From positions 55,620-119,619 of the forward strand of contig NZ_JOJL01000037.1 of assembly GCF_000721705.1 (NCBI RefSeq): DNA of 64,000 bases, written 5' to 3'. Of this stretch, positions 60,384 to 64,000 are shown in pieces. Origin of the DNA: Actinoplanes subtropicus. Lineage in GTDB: Bacteria; Actinomycetota; Actinomycetes; Mycobacteriales; Micromonosporaceae. Position numbers and translations under genes: made by a program. Position 1 is the stretch's first letter. Each line of letters starts with the position of its first letter. Under the pieces are notes generated by a model. The model was not told the origin of the DNA and did not search any database. It saw only the letters and a list, made by a program, of their open reading frames with translations.

Positions 60384-61000
60384 CATTTTGCTCGCCAGAG
60401 GTCGGTGATCGAGACGTCCATCTCGATGAGAAGCTTGCGGAGCAGCGGCAGGGACAGCCCGATCACGTTGCCCGGATCACCCTCGATCCGCTCCACGAAC
60501 GCCGCGCCCCGCCCGTCGATGGTGAACGACCCGGCCACGTTGAGCGGCTCCCCGGTAGCCACGTACGCCGCGATCTCCTCATCGGTGACCTCGGCGAAGC
60601 GCACCACAGTGGTGCCGACCGCCTCCGCCTGCCGCCCACTGACCAGTCCCGTCAGGTGATGCCCCGTGTGCAGCACGCCCTCGCGGCCACGCATCATCGC
60701 CCACCGCTTGGCAGCCTCCGCGGCATCGGCCGGCTTCCCGAGAATCTCCCCGTCGAACGCCAGCACCGAGTCACACCCGAGCACCAGCACCCCCGGATCC
60801 GGCGGCAACTCGGCGGCGATGGCGCGCGCCTTCATCCGCGCGAGCGCCAGACACAACTCATACGCGTCGCCCGCCTCCACGACGGACTCATCCACCCCGC
60901 TGACCATCACCTCAGCATCGATCCCCGCGGCGCTCAGCAGAGCACGCCGAGCCGGGCTGGCCGAGGCAAGAACAAGCCGGTAGCCGATGTCGTTTCCCAC
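60383..61000 (-). CDS. maf: Maf-family nucleotide pyrophosphatase
   Basis: A 205-residue Maf protein. The conserved N-terminal LASASPARRALLSAAG, KARAIAAEL, VLGCDSVLAFDGEILGKP and DVAGSFTIDGRGAAFVERIEGD-like substrate motifs (GSFTIDGRGAAFVERIEGDP) are present. Maf enzymes hydrolyse non-canonical or modified nucleoside triphosphates and are linked with arrest of septation. The stop sits within the terminator stem. The gene is followed upstream by a low-complexity region. Confidence 0.93.
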   Translation of the reverse strand: MGNDIGYRLVLASASPARRALLSAAGIDAEVMVSGVDESVVEAGDAYELCLALARMKARAIAAELPPDPGVLVLGCDSVLAFDGEILGKPADAAEAAKRWAMMRGREGVLHTGHHLTGLVSGRQAEAVGTTVVRFAEVTDEEIAAYVATGEPLNVAGSFTIDGRGAAFVERIEGDPGNVIGLSLPLLRKLLIEMDVSITDLWRAK

Positions 61001-61278
61001 GCCCCCGAGGCTACAAGCCCCAACCCCACCGAAGGAGCACAGACCCCCGCGTTTCCGCCCGAAGTTTCATCCCCACACGCCACCGCCACCGCCACCGCAG
61101 CCGCCGCCGTCAGCCCAGCCGCCACCGCCAACGCATCAGGAGCTGCCATCGCCGCTGCTGCCGCTGCTGCCGCTGCCGCCGCCGTCCCGCCGTAGTAGCC
61201 CCCCGCCGCAGCCGCCGCCGCAGCGGTTGTCGTCCGTCGGAGCCGCCGGCGCCGCACCTGTCGTCACCGCACCTGTCG
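61001..61278. repeat. Low-complexity GCC/CCG-rich region between maf and mycosin
   Basis: Runs of gcc, cac and cgc triplets dominate about 61070-61250. Open frames exist on both strands, giving poly-Ala or poly-Pro products without recognisable domains, and none has a good start. Two exact 15-bp copies of cgcacctgtcgtcac sit at 61253-61282, spanning the mycosin stop codon. I take the region as non-coding, repeat-rich DNA. Confidence 0.55.
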
Positions 61279-62433
61279 TCACCGCCGCCGTCGTCGCTGC
61301 AGTGCGAAGAGCCCCGCCGCCCCACCGACAACAACCAGCCCAGCCAGCGCACCAAGCACAAGGAGTATCCGCTCCGAGCCCGGTCGCGCCTCCGGCGTGA
61401 CGGCGGCGGTGGTCGCCCTCGGGTCGAGATAGCCGTCCTTCCCACTCCCCACCGAGCTGGCATTGGCCGTCGCGGAGGCGGTGGAACGCACAAGCGGCGG
61501 CACGTCAGCGGTCAACGCCTTCACAATGTCCAGCTCGCCATAGCCACACTCGTCATCCCGCCCAGGCGCCCCGACATCATCGGCGGTAGCAGTCAGCCGA
61601 TGGATGACCTCACGAGCCGACAACCGAGGAAATTTCGCCCGAACCAGAGCAGCCGCCCCAGAAACAATCGCCGCCGCCGGCGACGTCCCCGTGCTGTCGG
61701 CATACGTCGACTCCGGCATTGCTGTCCTGATCCGGTCGCCCGGCGCGCAGATTTGAACCCTTGGGTCGGCCAACGAGAACGAAGCGTGCTTTCCGTCGCG
61801 CCCGGTCGCACCGACGGCCAATACCCCGTCCATCACCGCGGGGTAGTCGCTGATCGCGGACTCGGGTTTGTTGCCGATCGCCGCGACGACGACGATGTCG
61901 GCCTTGAGGGCATCGACGACGGCGTTCTCGATCTCCGGCGTGGGTCCCGCGCCCGCGGAGACATTGATGACGTCAGCGCCGTTCCGCACCGCCCACTCCA
62001 CACCGTTGCCGAGGTCTGCGTCGGCGCCCTGAGCCTGAGTGTCGGCGACCCTTACCGGCAGAATCTTCGCCGCCGGGGCAACGCCGAGGACACCGGCATC
62101 GCCTCGGCCGTGCGCAGCGACGATCGCGGCCATGTTGGTGCCGTGGCCGTCATGGTCCGTGCGCCCGTCGCTGCCGCTCTCGCCTGCGATCACGGTTCTG
62201 CCGGGGAGCAGATTTCGGCGGAGGTCAGGATGCGGATAGGCCCCGCTGTCGACAACGGCAACTGTCACGCTGGAACCTCTCGTGATCGCCTGCGCCTGTG
62301 CTACGTCGAGCGTCTTCAGGTACCACTGGGCGCTTCGCGTGCTGTCGGCGATCGCCGGGCCGGCGGGGACGGTGAAAGCGGCCGCAAGGGTGACAACTCC
62401 CGCGGCTGCACCAAATCGGAAACGCATTCTCAC
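61279..62433 (-). CDS. Type VII secretion-associated serine protease (mycosin)
   Basis: A 384-residue S8 peptidase. A signal peptide (RFRFGAAAGVVTLAAAFTVPAGPAIA) is followed by the catalytic domain with Asp in VAVVDSGAYPHPDL, His in DHDGHGTNMAAI and Ser in GTSPAAAIVSG. A C-terminal membrane anchor (ILLVLGALAGLVVVGGAAGLFAL) and basic end complete the mycosin layout. Mycosins stabilise and process type VII (ESX) secretion systems. GTG at 62433 overlaps the upstream stop (GTGA), so it is translationally coupled to the PPE-like gene. Confidence 0.9.
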   Translation of the reverse strand: MRMRFRFGAAAGVVTLAAAFTVPAGPAIADSTRSAQWYLKTLDVAQAQAITRGSSVTVAVVDSGAYPHPDLRRNLLPGRTVIAGESGSDGRTDHDGHGTNMAAIVAAHGRGDAGVLGVAPAAKILPVRVADTQAQGADADLGNGVEWAVRNGADVINVSAGAGPTPEIENAVVDALKADIVVVAAIGNKPESAISDYPAVMDGVLAVGATGRDGKHASFSLADPRVQICAPGDRIRTAMPESTYADSTGTSPAAAIVSGAAALVRAKFPRLSAREVIHRLTATADDVGAPGRDDECGYGELDIVKALTADVPPLVRSTASATANASSVGSGKDGYLDPRATTAAVTPEARPGSERILLVLGALAGLVVVGGAAGLFALQRRRRR

Positions 62434-63695
62434 TCGAGTCCTATCGCCGGTCCTGGATCGATGGGTAATTCCGGTGGCGGGAGGACGACGGGATCGACGC
62501 CCACGGCCGTCTCCCACGGGTTGTTCGGGTCCCAGCGCTTGCTGCCTGCCTCGCCGGCGCGACCTTGACGTCCACCGGGAGGGGCTTGCCCGTACACGCC
62601 GGACAAATACCCGCCGCCGACGCCCCGCCTGGACCCTTGTGAGCGATCACCGCCGCTGATAGTGCCGCCGACAGGATTCATTCGCCTTGCACCGCTGCGT
62701 CCGGAACCCTCGCGGCCGCCGCCATAACCGGGCATCCCGCCGATCAATCCGCCGGATGGCCCCGACCGCATCTCGCCTTCGGGCAGAACGCCTGGCTCGG
62801 TGATTCCTCCTCGAGCGACGTCGCCACCGCGCCTGCCACCGGGCACCGGTGGGGCTAACGGCTGGCCAAGACGGGGAGGCAGCGCTGTGCTGGGCGGAAC
62901 GAGGCCTGGGCCCGTAACGGGGCCGTCGGCCCCGCCGGGTAGCACCGGGTTGACCGGGCTGAACGTTGGAGTCGGAGGTTGCGTAGTCCCGCCGAGTATC
63001 AATCCAGGCTGCGGAGCGCCGCTGGCCGGCGCTGAGCCAACTGAGGGCACCGCCGTGCGAGTCGACTTTGCCGCGTCACGATCGTTCGAAACGCTCGGCG
63101 TTATCCGGGGTAGAGGTGGCGCGACCAATTCGCCGTCACCGCCTACCGGGGTTGAGTCCTTGCCCTTCTTGCGGTATCGGGCATAGGGGGCTGGCTTGAC
63201 GATCTGGGACTGGGCCACGGCGAGGTCGGTGCTTACGCTGCTGAGCAGCTTGACGGCCTGGAGGCGCAGTTGCTCCTGGTGAACCTGGGCTGTCGGCGTG
63301 CTGCCGTTTTGCGCTGTTCTGCTGATCTGGTACTCCTGGTAGATCTTTCGCATCTGGGCCTGCGCCTGGTGGATGGACCCGGTGACCGCGGAAAAGGCGC
63401 GGTGGTTGGCGATCGACGCTTCGTAGGTCTCCTTGACGTTGCTGATCAGCTCGTCGAGACGGTCCAGGTAGACGGCTGCGGCTGGGCTCTTCTGCGGGGG
63501 CCAGACGGCCGCGAGGTTGCTTCGGTACTCCTGCATCTGCCACAGGTGGTCGCCGAGCAGTTGGGCGGACTTGTTCCACGCCTCGACCAGCTGCCAGTGG
63601 GCTTGGACATCGGGGTTTTGGATCAGGCGCTGCATCAAGTGGAGCGTCATCGACTCCCAGGGCGTTCCTCCGCCACCGCCGCCTGTGTCCAGCAT
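62430..63695 (-). CDS. PPE/ESX-like helical protein with Gly/Pro-rich C-terminus
   Basis: A 421-residue protein. Residues about 10-140 are long helices (LMQRLIQNPDVQAHWQLVEAW; LLGDHLWQMQEYRSNLAAVW; LDRLDELISNVKETYEASIANHRAF) resembling PPE/WXG100-type hairpins, including NP and W spacing. The remaining part is rich in Pro, Gly and Arg, ending WDPNNPWETAVGVDPVVLPPPELP. Coupling to the mycosin gene supports a type VII secretion substrate or partner. The ATG at 63695 is preceded by aaggatg. Confidence 0.72.
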   Translation of the reverse strand: MLDTGGGGGGTPWESMTLHLMQRLIQNPDVQAHWQLVEAWNKSAQLLGDHLWQMQEYRSNLAAVWPPQKSPAAAVYLDRLDELISNVKETYEASIANHRAFSAVTGSIHQAQAQMRKIYQEYQISRTAQNGSTPTAQVHQEQLRLQAVKLLSSVSTDLAVAQSQIVKPAPYARYRKKGKDSTPVGGDGELVAPPLPRITPSVSNDRDAAKSTRTAVPSVGSAPASGAPQPGLILGGTTQPPTPTFSPVNPVLPGGADGPVTGPGLVPPSTALPPRLGQPLAPPVPGGRRGGDVARGGITEPGVLPEGEMRSGPSGGLIGGMPGYGGGREGSGRSGARRMNPVGGTISGGDRSQGSRRGVGGGYLSGVYGQAPPGGRQGRAGEAGSKRWDPNNPWETAVGVDPVVLPPPELPIDPGPAIGLE

Positions 63696-64000
63696 GGGGT
63701 CACATCCTTGCCGGGGGATCGGCCGGGATATGCGCCCGGCCGAAATGCCGTTAGCGCGTCGCGGATCTTTGCGTGGGGAAGTCTGTCGCAGCCGCTGAGG
63801 GGATTCCGATCTTATTTGCCGGCTGGGGGGCGACGCATTGGCAAGAGTAGTCAATGGGCGCCACCGCAGAAGAGAATTTTCCGGGCCTGTGGATAACCTA
63901 TTGACCTGATCTCAACAAGATCCGGATAGATATTTGTATTCGTAGTGAGTCAGGTGCAGTGCGGCGGCGACGATTTCGCCGATCCGGCGTGGGCTGACGG
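63696..64000. other. Region upstream of the PPE-like gene, window edge
   Basis: About 305 bases. AT content rises between 63770 and 63950, which suits a promoter of the minus-strand PPE-mycosin unit, but I cannot assign -35/-10 elements with confidence. The last 90 bases may hold the end of another minus-strand gene. Confidence 0.45.
63912..64000 (-). CDS. Possible C-terminal fragment of a gene continuing past the window
   Basis: An open frame entering from the right edge on the minus strand ends at TGA (63912-63914) and reads RRIGEIVAAALHLTHYEYKY near its end. The first codons have the G/C-ending bias of the rest of the window; the last ten are more AT-rich. Too short to identify. It may be a gene upstream of the PPE-like gene in the same direction. 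Confidence 0.3.
   Translation of the reverse strand, partial: VSPRRIGEIVAAALHLTHYEYKYLSGSC

Noticed and set aside
62440..62480. Similarity of NPWETA (PPE-like protein) to NPWRTA in the CvnA tail
   Set aside because: Only six residues, different surroundings and no AGLPKR-LVPG motif; regarded as chance.
63490..63900. Long open frame on the plus strand opposite the PPE-like gene
   Set aside because: It lies antisense to a gene with better codon bias, a Shine-Dalgarno and a coupled neighbour; the plus-strand product has no recognisable domain.

Overview
The window is high-GC DNA (estimated at about 70% or more) with strong C/G preference at third codon positions, frequent GTG starts and Shine-Dalgarno motifs. 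Conservon (cvn) genes, a DrrAB-type ABC exporter, a mycosin-type protease and a PPE-like protein point to a filamentous actinomycete, probably Micromonosporaceae (Actinoplanes-like). The genus call is inference. No rRNA, tRNA, CRISPR array, active insertion sequence or prophage was seen, so this looks like chromosomal core DNA with lineage-specific inserts.

Layout. 1-5447: the 3' part of cysN, an STAS/ATPase regulator, a LacI-type regulator with its own operator, and a galE-galK operon with a small downstream gene. 5.6-10.5 kb: trpS, a 2H phosphodiesterase, a BrkB/YihY membrane protein, and a TetR regulator divergent from a membrane protein with two operator-like palindromes between them. 10.6-20.6 kb: a BMP-type nucleoside ABC importer (lipoprotein, double ATPase, two permeases) followed by cytidine deaminase, thymidine phosphorylase, a DUF4272 protein and adenosine deaminase, with an rRNA methyltransferase on the opposite strand. 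20.9-26.1 kb: a complete conservon cvnABCD (sensor-kinase-like, roadblock, DUF742, GTPase) closed by a strong hairpin.

26.4-33.8 kb: a pterin-dehydratase/VOC fusion, then a minus-strand run deoC, aldehyde dehydrogenase, a truncated aldehyde dehydrogenase, an acidic unknown, and an unusual protein that joins an IS110-transposase-like N-terminus to a C-terminal tail also found on CvnA. 33.8-46.7 kb: upp, GPP34, a second galE, NUDIX, phosphohexo/pentomutase, a membrane Ser/Thr kinase, a methylmalonyl-CoA mutase large subunit, an M20 peptidase, a DUF4349 lipoprotein and an MBL hydrolase. Three convergent gaps here carry copies of one structured repeat. 46.7-55.6 kb: SCO6745-like, tandem GNAT, GGCT, LpdA-type quinone reductase, DedA, and an ATP-grasp/alpha-E/transglutaminase operon with a GNAT. 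55.6-64 kb: TetR, biotin-carboxylase subunit, PadR plus DrrAB-type exporter with a clear operator, Maf, mycosin and a PPE-like protein.

How the genes fit together. The BMP importer, cdd, add, deoA, the phosphosugar mutase, deoC, aldehyde dehydrogenase and upp outline nucleoside uptake and breakdown: base recovery through upp, and sugar through deoxyribose-5-phosphate to acetaldehyde and acetate. The most unusual item is the tail shared by the CvnA sensor and the nearby IS110-derived protein, which suggests the latter is a domesticated partner of the conservon.
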